A stretch of 13,790 bases of DNA from Actinomycetes bacterium (GCA_025350775.1 JANXXF010000317.1:1-13790), one strand, 5' to 3'. Counted from the first letter of the stretch, positions 1 to 6,938 are shown. Translations and numbers: made by a program. Notes: generated from the sequence alone by a model not told the origin.

Positions 1-162
1 GATGAAGTCGCTGCCTTTCACATTCCAGTGCGCGTGCTTGACCTGCGAGTAGAGGTCGAACGCGTCTGCTAGCCGCGCGTTCAGCAATGTCACCATCGCC
101 TCGCGAACGTCGGCGGGGATGTCGTTGCGGGTGGGGAGCAGACTCTTCGTTTTCGCGGCCAT
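1..162 (-). CDS. dps: Dps-family ferritin-like protein, N-terminal 54 residues (cut by window edge)
   Basis: The reverse strand opens with ATG at 162-160, 5 nt after a good Shine-Dalgarno (GAAGGAG, reverse complement of 168-174). The frame stays open to base 1, where the window cuts the gene. The visible part contains LLNARLADAFDLYSQVKHAHWNVKG, followed by SDFI. The H-x-x-x-H-W-N-V-K-G pattern is the first ferroxidase helix of Dps (starvation DNA-binding, iron-oxidising 12-mers). Family knowledge: Dps oxidises Fe(II) with peroxide at dimer interfaces and coats DNA in stationary phase. The AAKTKS N-terminus is short and basic, as in Dps types that bind DNA with the tail. The C-terminal two thirds, including the remaining ferroxidase ligands, are outside the window. 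Confidence 0.88.
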   Translation of the reverse strand, partial: MAAKTKSLLPTRNDIPADVREAMVTLLNARLADAFDLYSQVKHAHWNVKGSDFI

Positions 163-217
163 GCGATCTCCTTCGATTGGCAGTTGCTGGGCGCAGCGGG
201 TGGCGCCGCGTGTTGTG

Positions 218-298
218 TTAGCGCCGTCTGCGATAGCCGAAGCCACCCATGGCGAAGACGACGACGACGATGATCAGGATGAGAAGCCAGAGCGACAT
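218..298 (-). CDS. 26-residue single-pass hydrophobic peptide
   Basis: Short reverse-strand gene: ATG at 298-296, stop at 220-218, with an AAAGGAA ribosome site about 8 nt upstream. The product starts MSLWLLILIIVVVVFAMGG and ends FGYRRRR: one uninterrupted hydrophobic helix of about 17 residues followed by a Gly-rich turn and four arginines. This predicts a membrane peptide with the basic tail on the cytoplasmic side by the positive-inside rule. Very small hydrophobic proteins of similar shape (for example DUF3309-like) are known in other bacteria, but I cannot assign a family. It lies between the start of dps and the divergent acyl-CoA synthetase and reads the same way as dps. A longer in-frame extension exists but is Arg-rich and overlaps the synthetase, so I reject it. 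No function can be inferred. Confidence 0.6.
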   Translation of the reverse strand: MSLWLLILIIVVVVFAMGGFGYRRRR

Positions 299-373
299 TG
301 GGGTTTCCTTTCGTCGGTACCTTTCGCGACACAGTGTGTGAGCGACAGCTACCCCGAGTGCGACGGCCCGAAA

Positions 374-385
374 CCCCGCGCGGGG
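374..385. repeat. 12-bp perfect GC palindrome in a divergent intergenic region
   Basis: CCCCGCGCGGGG is self-complementary. It sits in the 153-bp gap between the divergent small membrane-peptide gene and the acyl-CoA synthetase gene. A TAGAGT hexamer (386-391) follows directly and could be a -10 element for the synthetase, but no -35 is visible. The palindrome may be a regulator site or chance in very GC-rich DNA. Confidence 0.25.
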
Positions 386-451
386 TAGAGTCCGGCAGCG
401 AACGGTTACCGTGGCGGGCGAGCGGGCTCGGACCGACGAGGAGCTGTGGAG

Positions 452-2149
452 ATGAGCGTCTATGACCAACGGCCGTGGCTGGCGCTGTACGAGCGAGGGC
501 TGCCGAGCGACATCGAGCCGGAGTTCGAGAACGGCCTCGCGCTGTTCGCGGCTGCAGTCGGCCGGGCGGCCGAGCGGCCGTTTCTCCATTACTTCGACTC
601 GACGCTAAGCTTCGCCGAGGTCGATCGGCTCTCGGACGGGCTCGCCGTCGGCCTCCGGCAGCTCGGCGTGCAACACGGCGACCGTGTCGCCGTCTACCTC
701 CAGAACATTCCCCAGTTCGTGATCGCGCTGTTGGCGACCTGGAAGCTCGGCGGGATCGTTGTGCCGGTCAACCCGATGCTGAAGGAGCGCGAGCTCGCGT
801 TCACGCTGAACGACTCGGGCGCCAGCGCGCTCGTCGCGCTCGAGTCGCTCTACCACGCTGTCGCCGCCCACGTCCTTGCGGGCACGTCGGTGGGCGTCGT
901 CGTCACCACCTCCGAGCTCGACCTGCTGACAGGCCCGCCGCCGGCCCTCCTCGGCGGGGTCGAGCGGAGGCGCGCCGAGGGCGCCCACGACCTGCTCGAG
1001 CTGGCCCGCGCCCACGACGGCGAGCGGCCGCCGCCTGTGCGCCAGGCGCCCGGCGACGTCGCCTTCCTCACCTACACGTCCGGCACGACTGGTCCGCCGA
1101 AGGGCGCGCTGAACACGCACGGCAACGTCGTCTTCAACGCGCAGGCCTACCGCGACTGGATCCACCTCACCGAGCAGGACGTCGTCCTCGGCGTCGCACC
1201 GCTGTTCCACATCACCGGCCTCGTCGCCCACGTCGCCGTCGCGCTGCTCGTGCCGATGCCGATCGTGCTCGCCTACCGCTTCGACGCGGGCGTCAGCCTC
1301 GAGCTGATCGAGCGCTACCGGGCCACCTTCACGGTCGCCGCGATCACCGTCTACCTGGCCCTACTCAACCACCCGGCGGCCGCCGGCCACGACATCTCGT
1401 CGCTGGCGAAGGCGTACAGCGGCGGGGCACCGATCGCGCCGGCCACCGTCGAGGCGTACGAGCAGCGGTTCGGCACCACCATCCGCACGGTCTACGGGCT
1501 GACCGAGACGACCTCACCGACGCATATCGTCCCCTCCGACCGGCGCGCCCCGGTCGACCCGCTGTCGGGCGCGCTGTCGGTGGGCCTGCCCATCTTCAAC
1601 ACGGTCTGCCGGATCGTCGACGACGAGCGGCGCGAGCTTCCCGCCTGCGAGGTGGGCGAGCTCGTCCTGAGCGGCCCCCAGGTGGTGCCCGGCTACTGGC
1701 AGCAGCCGGAGGAGACGGCGCACGCCTTCCCGGGCGGCGAGCTGCACTCCGGCGACGTCGGCTTCATGGACGAGGAGGGCTGGTTCTACATCGTCGACCG
1801 CAAGAAGGATCTGATCAACGCGGCGGGCTACAAGGTGTGGCCGCGCGAGGTCGAGGACGTCCTCTACGGCCAGCCCGCCGTCCGCGAGGCGGCCGTCGTG
1901 GGTGTGCCCGACCCCTACCGCGGCGAGACGGTGATCGCCTTCGTCAGCCTGCGGCCCGGCCAGCGCGCCGAGCCGGCCGAGCTGATCGCGTGGTGTCGGG
2001 AGCGCCTGGCCGCGTACAAGGTTCCGCGTGCGATCACGATCGTCGACGAGCTGCCGAAGACGCCGACCGGCAAGATCCTGCGGCGGGAGCTACGGCAGGG
2101 CGCGATCGCGACGAATGCGCCCGGGTTTCGGGCCGATTTGACTCGGTGA
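452..2149 (+). CDS. Class I adenylate-forming acyl-CoA synthetase (AMP-dependent ligase), 565 residues
   Basis: ANL-superfamily ligase that activates a carboxylic acid as acyl-AMP and transfers it to CoA. All core motifs are visible: TYTSGTTGPPKG (P-loop A3, about residue 207), YGLTETT (A5, about 347), HSGDVGFMDEEGWFYIVDRKKDLI (A7/A8 hinge, Asp and Arg intact, about 433-455), and PKTPTGKILRREL with the adenylation Lys (A10, about 540). Length is normal and no carrier domain is fused, so a free CoA ester is the likely product. Start: ATG 452 lies 8 nt after GAGGAG; the in-frame GTG at 446 is only 2 nt from it. Substrate cannot be read from sequence: medium/long-chain fatty acid or aryl acid are both possible. 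The PrnB-like gene follows on the same strand after 172 bp. Confidence 0.93.
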   Translation: MSVYDQRPWLALYERGLPSDIEPEFENGLALFAAAVGRAAERPFLHYFDSTLSFAEVDRLSDGLAVGLRQLGVQHGDRVAVYLQNIPQFVIALLATWKLGGIVVPVNPMLKERELAFTLNDSGASALVALESLYHAVAAHVLAGTSVGVVVTTSELDLLTGPPPALLGGVERRRAEGAHDLLELARAHDGERPPPVRQAPGDVAFLTYTSGTTGPPKGALNTHGNVVFNAQAYRDWIHLTEQDVVLGVAPLFHITGLVAHVAVALLVPMPIVLAYRFDAGVSLELIERYRATFTVAAITVYLALLNHPAAAGHDISSLAKAYSGGAPIAPATVEAYEQRFGTTIRTVYGLTETTSPTHIVPSDRRAPVDPLSGALSVGLPIFNTVCRIVDDERRELPACEVGELVLSGPQVVPGYWQQPEETAHAFPGGELHSGDVGFMDEEGWFYIVDRKKDLINAAGYKVWPREVEDVLYGQPAVREAAVVGVPDPYRGETVIAFVSLRPGQRAEPAELIAWCRERLAAYKVPRAITIVDELPKTPTGKILRRELRQGAIATNAPGFRADLTR

Positions 2150-2156
2150 TCGGTCG

Positions 2157-2179
2157 AGCGCTACCTTCGGGTGGGCGCT
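2157..2179 (+). terminator. Candidate hairpin after the acyl-CoA synthetase
   Basis: AGCGCTACC (2157-2165), TTCG loop, then GGTGGGCGCT (2170-2179). The arms pair along nine positions with one G-U pair and one bulged G, closed by a stable UUCG tetraloop. It begins 8 nt after the stop codon. No T-run follows, so it could be a weak terminator or an RNA-stabilising 3' hairpin. Confidence 0.4.
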
Positions 2180-2321
2180 GAGCTCTGGAGCGTGACGATC
2201 CTGCGGTAGCCTTGCGCCACCTGCCCTGCCAGGCGCAGTAGCCGGAGGTCGTGCACGCGTGCTCGAGTCGAGAGATCAGTCGAAGGGGAACGGCGCGACT
2301 GCAGGGGAGCCGGGCTAGCAC

Positions 2322-3539
2322 GTGAGCGCGCACGTCACTGCGTTCGACAGCTGGATCCGCTCGACGTTCGTCGAGCTCAACACTGCCCTCGAGCAGCTGT
2401 ACTGGGCCCAGCCCGATCGCGCGAACACCGACGGCGTGGGTGACGACCTCAAGCAGCAGCTGCTGGAGGAGGGCCGCCTGTACGTGCGGGCGCTCGCGGA
2501 CGAGGGGAACACCGATGAGGGGTTCGACCAGGCGTTCGACCTGCTCGGCAACCTCGGCCTGTACATGGGGGCGCTGCGCCGCCACGAGCTGACCAACCCT
2601 GTGCGCGAGCAGAAGTCGCCACACCTCGAGGCATCCGCCCTCGGCCTACACCTCGGAGCGTCGCTCGGCGTCGTCCCGCGCTTCGCGAGCAGCCACCTGG
2701 CCACGCACAACGCCGCGCGCGACGGCCGGCAGAAGAGCTTCACCTCGCTCCGCGACGAGTTCTTCTTCATCGACATGAACACGCGCGGGATCTTCGCCTA
2801 CATGCGGGCCGCGGACGCGCTGCGGCGGATCGTCCCGCTGGGGGTTTCGCACCCGGTGGCGGAGACGCTCTTCGACGATGCGCGGCGCGCCCTGGAGGAC
2901 GTCGCGGTGTTCAACGGCGAGCTGTTCTCGTCGCTCGACGTCGACCGCTTCTTCCACAGTGTCCGTCCGTACTACAAGCCGTATCGCGTCGGCCGGCACG
3001 AGTACCGCGGCGCGAACGCGGGCGACTTCTCGGGGATCAACGAGATCGACCTGCTGCTCGGCGTTTGCCAGGGCAAGGATCCGTACTACTCGCAGCTGCT
3101 GGTGGACAAGATGCAGTTCATGATCCCGTCCGACCAGGAGAGCCTGCGGGACTGCCTGCGTCGGCGCAGCTTCCTCGATCACTTTCTTGACGCGCTGGAG
3201 ACGAGTGCCGAGGCCCCCTGGCTGCGGCGGAACCTGGCCGCCTTCCTGCGGGTCTGCGAGGCGCACGGTCGCGCCGCCGAGCAGCACCACGACCAGCTCG
3301 TCGCGCGGTTCATCGAGCAGCCCTCGAAGTCGCTCGGCGACAGCCAGCTCGCCCAGGTGACGGCGAGCGGGCCGCCGCTGCCGGTGCTGCTCGCCGCGCT
3401 GGAGATGCTGCGCGACCTGCGCCGCGCCGCGCCGCGCACCGACATCGCGTCGCGGCACGACGACCTCGCGCGGCTGCGGGCTGCCGGCTGCGGGTCGTCC
3501 GTCGGGGTCGAACCAGGCATGGCAGCCGGACTTCGCTGA
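2322..3539 (+). CDS. PrnB/DUF1864-like predicted heme-dependent dioxygenase, 405 residues
   Basis: The core RPYYKPYRVGRHEYRGANAG (residues 215-234), followed by an INEIDLLLGVC helix and a YYSQLLVDKMQFM segment, resembles the PrnB / former DUF1864 family (PrnB has RPFYEPIRVGGQSYLG at this place). PrnB, monodechloroaminopyrrolnitrin synthase, belongs to the histidine-ligated heme superfamily with tryptophan and indoleamine dioxygenases (HDAO group). In my by-eye alignment His315 (CEAHGRA) matches the proximal heme His of PrnB. Inferred role: O2- or peroxide-dependent oxidation of an aromatic or amino-acid-like substrate in the cytoplasm; substrate unknown. There is no signal peptide. The GTG start follows AGGGGAG at a longish 12 nt; no better start is seen. 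The gene lies 172 bp after the CoA ligase and 100 bp before the ASL-like lyase. The family call rests on remembered motifs. Confidence 0.75.
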   Translation: MSAHVTAFDSWIRSTFVELNTALEQLYWAQPDRANTDGVGDDLKQQLLEEGRLYVRALADEGNTDEGFDQAFDLLGNLGLYMGALRRHELTNPVREQKSPHLEASALGLHLGASLGVVPRFASSHLATHNAARDGRQKSFTSLRDEFFFIDMNTRGIFAYMRAADALRRIVPLGVSHPVAETLFDDARRALEDVAVFNGELFSSLDVDRFFHSVRPYYKPYRVGRHEYRGANAGDFSGINEIDLLLGVCQGKDPYYSQLLVDKMQFMIPSDQESLRDCLRRRSFLDHFLDALETSAEAPWLRRNLAAFLRVCEAHGRAAEQHHDQLVARFIEQPSKSLGDSQLAQVTASGPPLPVLLAALEMLRDLRRAAPRTDIASRHDDLARLRAAGCGSSVGVEPGMAAGLR

Positions 3540-3626
3540 GCTCGAGGCCCGCCGCGCCCCGCCACGCCACGCCATGGCGGCAGCCGGCGGATCGAGCTGG
3601 AGGAGGAGGCGAAGGCAGAGATCGCG

Positions 3627-3632
3627 TAGTCT
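3627..3632 (+). promoter_or_regulatory. Candidate -10 element for the ASL-like gene (leaderless start)
   Basis: TAGTCT (TAnnnT) ends 7 nt before GTG 3640, the spacing expected if transcription begins at the start codon. No -35 consensus is visible and no Shine-Dalgarno is correctly placed (the purine-rich GGAGGAGGAGG near 3598-3608 is about 30 nt away). This supports GTG 3640 over ATG 3574 as the start. Confidence 0.35.
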
Positions 3633-3639
3633 CCGCCGC

Positions 3640-5139
3640 GTGAGTGGAACCGAGGAGCTGGGGCGCGGCGGGCGTCTGCGCGGGGCTGCTGCGGGCGAGC
3701 TCGTCGCTGCCGCGTTCGCGGCCGAGAGTGCCCACGGGCCGCGCCTGGCGCACGGCCTCTCGCTCGCCGATCTCGCCCACGCGGTCGCGCTCGTCGAGGG
3801 CGGCGACCTGGCCGGCGACGACGCGCAGGCGCTACTGCGCGGGCTGCTCGAGCTGCACGAGATTCCCGGCGACGAGTTCCCCTGGGATCCGGCGCTCGGC
3901 GATGCTTTCAACTCGCGCGAGGCCGAGCTGGAGCGGCGCGTCGGCCGCTCCGCCGCGGGCTGGCTCAGCGCCGGCAGGCCGCGTCGCGAGGCGTTCCGGG
4001 TGGGCGTGCGGCTTGTGGCCCGCGCGCGTATCCGCGAGCTGCACGAGGCACTCGTCGACCAGGCTGCCGCGCTCGCGCGCCACGCGCGCGCGACAGCCAC
4101 GGCGCTCGCCACCGACTACACCTACCTCCAGCCGGCCCAGCCGACCACGGTCGGCCACCTGCTGCTGGCCTACGCCTACCCGGCGCTGCGCGACGCAACG
4201 CGGGCGCGCGCCAACCATGCCGCCCTGGGCGAGAGCGTCGCGGGAGCAGGGGGGAGCGCCGGCTCGCGCTGGGCGCTCGACCGGGCACGGCTCGCCGAGC
4301 TGCTTGGCTGCGACGGCCTCGTCGAGCACGCCAAGGACGCCGCCTGGCAGGCCGATGTGTACGTCGAGGTGCTGTCGACGCTGGCCATTGCCGCGACGCA
4401 CCAGAGCCAGCTCGGCCAGGACTTCGAGATCTACGCGAGCCAGGAGTTCGGCCTGCTCGAGCTCGCCGACGCGCACAGTCGTGCCAGCGCGCTGATGCCG
4501 CAGAAGAAGAACCCGTACGCGCTCGCCGCGATCCGCACCCAGGCAGGGCAGGCCGCCGGCGACCTCGCGAGCGCCCTCGTCGCCCTGCACACCGGCTCGG
4601 CGCGCACCGACCACTTCCACCTGCTCAACGGCACCATTCCGCGCGCGCTGGAGGAGGCCGTCGCGATCGCGCGGCTCACCGCGTCGGTGCTCGACGGCAT
4701 CGAGCTGGATGTCGCACGCTTCGAGCAGGTCGCGCGCGAGAGCTTCGTCACCGCTGCCGATGTCACCGACGTGCTGGCGCTGGGTGGCACCATCGACTAC
4801 CGCAGCGCCCACAAGGTCGTCGGCCGCGCGGTGCGCGAGCTGGTCGAGGCCGACGAGCCGCCGTCGGCACTGACCCCGGCCCGGCTCTCCGCCGCAGCCG
4901 AGGCCGCGCTCGGCCGGCCCGTCGCGATCGACGAGGCGACTCTGCGCGACGCGCTCGACCCCGCCGCCTGCGCCGAGGCCCGCCGCCAGAGCGGCTCTTC
5001 CTCCGCCGCGGCGATGGCCGCCATGCTGGCCGGCATCGACGAAACTCTCGCCGAGCACGACCGCTGGAGCGAGGCCGCCCGCGCCCGCGAGGCGGCCGCC
5101 GAGGCCGCGCTGCTCGCCCGCGCCCGCGCGCTCAGCTAG
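3640..5139 (+). CDS. Argininosuccinate-lyase-fold protein with altered active site, 499 residues
   Basis: Member of the fumarase/aspartase/ASL superfamily. It has the C3 loop SALMPQKKNP with catalytic Ser283 and Lys289, and TYLQPAQPTTVGHLLLAY (C2 region, 161-178). Differences from true ASL: TGRSRNDQ is replaced by AGRPRREA (111-118), the catalytic-base His of THLQ is Tyr162, and the DxH segment near residue 91 is NSREAE. These ASL residue numbers coincide with those I recall for delta-crystallin/ASL, so there are few indels. Family members cleave C-N or C-O bonds releasing fumarate; here substrate binding must differ and arginine biosynthesis is unlikely. The ATG at 3574 gives an Arg-rich extension with no ribosome site, so GTG 3640 is preferred. 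The gene sits downstream of the PrnB-like gene on the same strand and ends convergent with the LLM oxidoreductase. Confidence 0.88.
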   Translation: MSGTEELGRGGRLRGAAAGELVAAAFAAESAHGPRLAHGLSLADLAHAVALVEGGDLAGDDAQALLRGLLELHEIPGDEFPWDPALGDAFNSREAELERRVGRSAAGWLSAGRPRREAFRVGVRLVARARIRELHEALVDQAAALARHARATATALATDYTYLQPAQPTTVGHLLLAYAYPALRDATRARANHAALGESVAGAGGSAGSRWALDRARLAELLGCDGLVEHAKDAAWQADVYVEVLSTLAIAATHQSQLGQDFEIYASQEFGLLELADAHSRASALMPQKKNPYALAAIRTQAGQAAGDLASALVALHTGSARTDHFHLLNGTIPRALEEAVAIARLTASVLDGIELDVARFEQVARESFVTAADVTDVLALGGTIDYRSAHKVVGRAVRELVEADEPPSALTPARLSAAAEAALGRPVAIDEATLRDALDPAACAEARRQSGSSSAAAMAAMLAGIDETLAEHDRWSEAARAREAAAEAALLARARALS

Positions 5140-5166
5140 CGCGACGCGCCGGCGCGCTCAGCTAGC
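5126..5166. repeat. 15-bp direct repeat at a convergent gene junction
   Basis: GCGCGCTCAGCTAGC occurs at 5126-5140, over the end of the lyase gene, and again at 5152-5166, 26 bp later. Between them is the 12-bp palindrome CGCGCCGGCGCG (5145-5156). The arrangement looks like a small tandem duplication of the gene's 3' end. It could also form structured RNA between the convergent lyase and oxidoreductase genes, but no classical terminator is clear. Confidence 0.5.
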
Positions 5167-5192
5167 CCGACCGGGGGCACACCACACCCTTT

Positions 5193-6197
5193 CTACGTCG
5201 CGAACGTGTCGATCAGCGCCCGCTGGTTCGCGGCGATCTCGTCGGCGCCGAGGGCGAACGCCGGCGGGAACAGCACCGGCAGGTCGAGGGCGCTCCAGCC
5301 GGCGAGCCGCGCGCGGGCCTCGTCCGGTGTGCCCGCGATCGAGAAGACGTCGATCATCTCCTCGCTGACGGCCGCGATCATCGCCGCCGTGTCGCCCGTG
5401 GCGGCGGCAGCGCGGATGGCAGCGGCCTCGCGCTCGAACCCGTGGATCGTGAACATGGTGTCGAAGTACGGGATGACGCCGTAGAACGCGAGGTGGTGGC
5501 GCGCCCAGCGGCGCGCGGTCGCCCGGTCGCTGTTCACGGCCGCGGTCACCACGCCCGCCACTTCCAGGTCGCTGCGGCTTCTGCCGCCGCGGGCGAGGCC
5601 GCGTTCGAGGTGGGGGAGTGCGAACTGCTCGAGGTACGGGCCGGTGGTGAAGACGTTGCAGAGGACGCCGTCGGCGATCTCGCCCGCGAGCTCGAGCATG
5701 CCCTTGCGCACGCCAGCCAGGACGACCGGGATCCGCTCACGGCGCTGGCCGATCGTCCGCGAGAACCCTTCGACGCGGTACAGCTCGCCCTCGTAGTCGA
5801 AGCTGGCGCCGTCGTGGGCCGTCCAGACGCCGCGCACGACGTCGACGTACTCGCGGATCCGCCGGACGGGACGCTCGTAGCCCATGCCGTGGAAGCGCCG
5901 GTTCCAGTCGGGCGGGCCGGTGCCGAGGCCGTAGACGAAGCGTCCGTTCGAGAGCTCGTCGAGGTTCGCCGACGTCAGCGCCGCGAGGACGGGCGAGCGC
6001 GCCCAGATCGCGACGCCGCTGCCGACCCGGATCCGTGACGTCCGCGCGGCGATCGCGGCGAGCGGGACGAACGGCTCGCGCTGGATCTCGACATGCCAGA
6101 CGCTGTCGAACCCCGCGTCCTCGGCCGCGACGCCCACTGCCACCGTCTCGTCGAACGGCAGCCCCTCCGCGAGGAGCAGGCCGATGCGCGTGCTCAT
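5193..6197 (-). CDS. LLM-class (luciferase-like) F420/flavin-dependent oxidoreductase, 334 residues
   Basis: The protein begins MSTRIGLLLAEGLPFDETVA and continues with DSVWHVEIQREPFVPLAAIAARTSRIRVGSGV, LDELSNGRFVYGLGTGPPDWN and RIREYVDVVRG. These are hallmarks of the bacterial luciferase-like TIM-barrel family; the NGRF.YGLGTG segment corresponds to a cofactor-binding strand. Family knowledge: actinobacterial members often use coenzyme F420 for hydride transfer and some use FMN. Substrate unknown. Start: ATG 6197 overlaps the stop of the upstream 32-residue ORF in an ATGA tetranucleotide, indicating translational coupling, and its own Shine-Dalgarno is weak. The frame is open further upstream to 6851, but that extension does not look like the family and runs antisense to vapB. 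It is convergent with the ASL-like gene. Confidence 0.92.
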   Translation of the reverse strand: MSTRIGLLLAEGLPFDETVAVGVAAEDAGFDSVWHVEIQREPFVPLAAIAARTSRIRVGSGVAIWARSPVLAALTSANLDELSNGRFVYGLGTGPPDWNRRFHGMGYERPVRRIREYVDVVRGVWTAHDGASFDYEGELYRVEGFSRTIGQRRERIPVVLAGVRKGMLELAGEIADGVLCNVFTTGPYLEQFALPHLERGLARGGRSRSDLEVAGVVTAAVNSDRATARRWARHHLAFYGVIPYFDTMFTIHGFEREAAAIRAAAATGDTAAMIAAVSEEMIDVFSIAGTPDEARARLAGWSALDLPVLFPPAFALGADEIAANQRALIDTFAT

Positions 6198-6292
6198 CCC
6201 GAGTACCGCGACCAGTGCTGCGTCCAGCGCGCGCTGCTCTCCCGCGGCGGCTCGAGCAGTGCGCGGTACGTCATCCAGTAGGCGAGCTCCAT
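6194..6292 (-). CDS. Unrecognised 32-residue ORF coupled to the LLM oxidoreductase
   Basis: ATG at 6292-6290 follows GGAGGA with 5 nt spacing, the best Shine-Dalgarno in the neighbourhood. The frame ends at TGA 6196-6194, overlapping the ATG of the oxidoreductase (ATGA). The product begins MELAYWMTYRALLEPPRE and ends WTQHWSRYSG. It has 3 Trp and 3 Tyr in 32 residues and no membrane helix or signal peptide. Almost all codons end in G or C (about 29 of 31 sense codons after Met), as expected for a translated gene here. Two readings are possible: a genuine small protein working with the oxidoreductase, or a leader ORF that feeds ribosomes to it. I recognise no family. The aromatic-rich composition could suit a binding peptide, but that is speculation. 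Confidence 0.6.
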   Translation of the reverse strand: MELAYWMTYRALLEPPRESSARWTQHWSRYSG

Positions 6293-6386
6293 CGTGTCCT
6301 CCGCAGTCGCAAGGGGTCGCGACGGAAGTTGACACCAGCGCAGGCGCGAATGCAAGTCGCAGCGGTGCCCGCTGGCCCCCCCTGCC

Positions 6387-6392
6387 TATACT
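6387..6392 (+). promoter_or_regulatory. -10 element of vapB (leaderless start)
   Basis: TATACT, five of six bases of the -10 consensus, is followed by exactly 6 nt and then ATG 6399, with no Shine-Dalgarno. Transcription should therefore begin at or within a base of the start codon. The -35 region is not recognisable at 17-18 nt spacing. Confidence 0.6.
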
Positions 6393-6396
6393 GGAT

Positions 6397-6411
6397 CGAT
6401 GACCGTCATCG
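6397..6411. promoter_or_regulatory. 15-bp palindrome over the vapB start codon
   Basis: CGATGAC-C-GTCATCG is perfectly symmetric around one central base and covers the predicted transcription start and first four codons. VapB-type ribbon-helix-helix antitoxins repress their own operons, so this is a reasonable autoregulatory operator. It overlaps coding sequence, so part of the symmetry may be chance. Confidence 0.4.
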
Positions 6412-6629
6412 TTGATCTGCCCGAGGATTCGTTGGCGCGTTTGCGGGCTGAGGCGACGCGGCGAGGCGTCAGCATCGATTCGGTGATTGCGGAGCTGGCT
6501 GCTGTGCTTCCGGCGGGGCTGCCTCCGGCCAAGCACACCCGCTCGTTGATCGGGCTGGGCTCGTCCCGCTCCGGCAGTTTCGCCCGCGACACCGACGAGC
6601 TGCTCGCCGAGGGCTTCGGCCGAAACTGA
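6399..6629 (+). CDS. vapB: VapB-type antitoxin, 76 residues
   Basis: Starts MTVIVDLPEDSLARLRAEAT, a beta strand then an amphipathic helix typical of ribbon-helix-helix antitoxins. It ends IGLGSSRSGSFARDTDELLAEGFGRN, the familiar acidic C-terminal tail of VapB proteins that wraps the PIN toxin. It binds DNA as a dimer and neutralises VapC (family knowledge). The gene is intact, has no Shine-Dalgarno and follows a TATACT box by 6 nt. Two bases separate its stop from the TTG start of the damaged vapC, the usual antitoxin-toxin order. Its cognate toxin is broken, so it may persist as an orphan antitoxin or as a repressor acting on related loci. Confidence 0.82.
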   Translation: MTVIVDLPEDSLARLRAEATRRGVSIDSVIAELAAVLPAGLPPAKHTRSLIGLGSSRSGSFARDTDELLAEGFGRN

Positions 6630-6631
6630 CC

Positions 6632-6878
6632 TTGCTCGTCGTCGACACGAGTGTCCTGCTGGCCGCCGCTGACAGTGCCGACCCCGATCACAGCTGGTGA
6701 CGCCAACCGAATCGCCGAGCTGATCGACAGATACGCCGATCTTGGTCTCGGCGGCACCGACGCCAGTCTCATCATCATCGCCGAGCGGCTCGGCGTCACC
6801 CGGATCGCTACTCTCGACCATCGCCACTTCGGCGTCGTTCGCCCGAACCACGCCCCGGCGTTCGAGCTGATCCCGTAA
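6632..6878 (+). pseudogene. vapC: vapC PIN toxin remnant with internal deletion and frameshift
   Basis: From TTG 6632 the frame reads LLVVDTSVLLAAADSADPDHSW then stops at 6698-6700. This is the first strand of a VapC PIN domain with its first catalytic Asp. In another frame from about 6699 the sequence continues DANRIAELIDRYADLGLGGT, then DASLIIIAERLGVTRIATLDHRHF, ending at TAA 6876-6878. That is the PIN C-terminal half, including the TDAS and TLD acidic positions. The two pieces total about 82 residues against roughly 130 for a normal VapC. About 50 central residues, including the second catalytic acidic residue, are missing and the join is out of frame (247 nt). The toxin cannot be made as an active enzyme. 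The clean edges suggest a simple deletion near 6690-6700. Confidence 0.85.
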
Positions 6879-6938
6879 GCGCGGCAGTCGACAACCCCGA
6901 CCGCAGTCCGATCAGCGTGACCCGGCCGAGCCACCGTT

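Noticed and set aside
475..2181. Second 568-codon frame overlapping the acyl-CoA synthetase
   Set aside because: Arg/Ala/Pro-rich low-complexity translation with no domains; a high-GC shadow of the synthetase gene.
3574..3639. ATG 3574 as start of the ASL-like gene
   Set aside because: Adds an Arg-rich extension without a ribosome site; GTG 3640 follows a TAGTCT box and gives residue numbering that coincides with ASL.
2646..5058. Long minus-strand frames (2646-4112 and 3832-5058) opposite the PrnB-like and lyase genes
   Set aside because: Compositionally biased and without motifs, while the plus strand has clear families; antisense shadows.
5164..5177. GCCC/GGGC hairpin as terminator between the lyase and oxidoreductase genes
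   Set aside because: Arms of only about 4 bp and no T-run; too weak to call.
6329..6334. TTGACA as the -35 of vapB
   Set aside because: It is 52 nt from the TATACT box, far outside the 16-19 nt range, and no other -10 lies at the right distance.
6198..6851. N-terminal extension of the LLM oxidoreductase frame
   Set aside because: Runs antisense through vapB and vapC remnants and has no family similarity; ATG 6197 is coupled to the 32-residue ORF.
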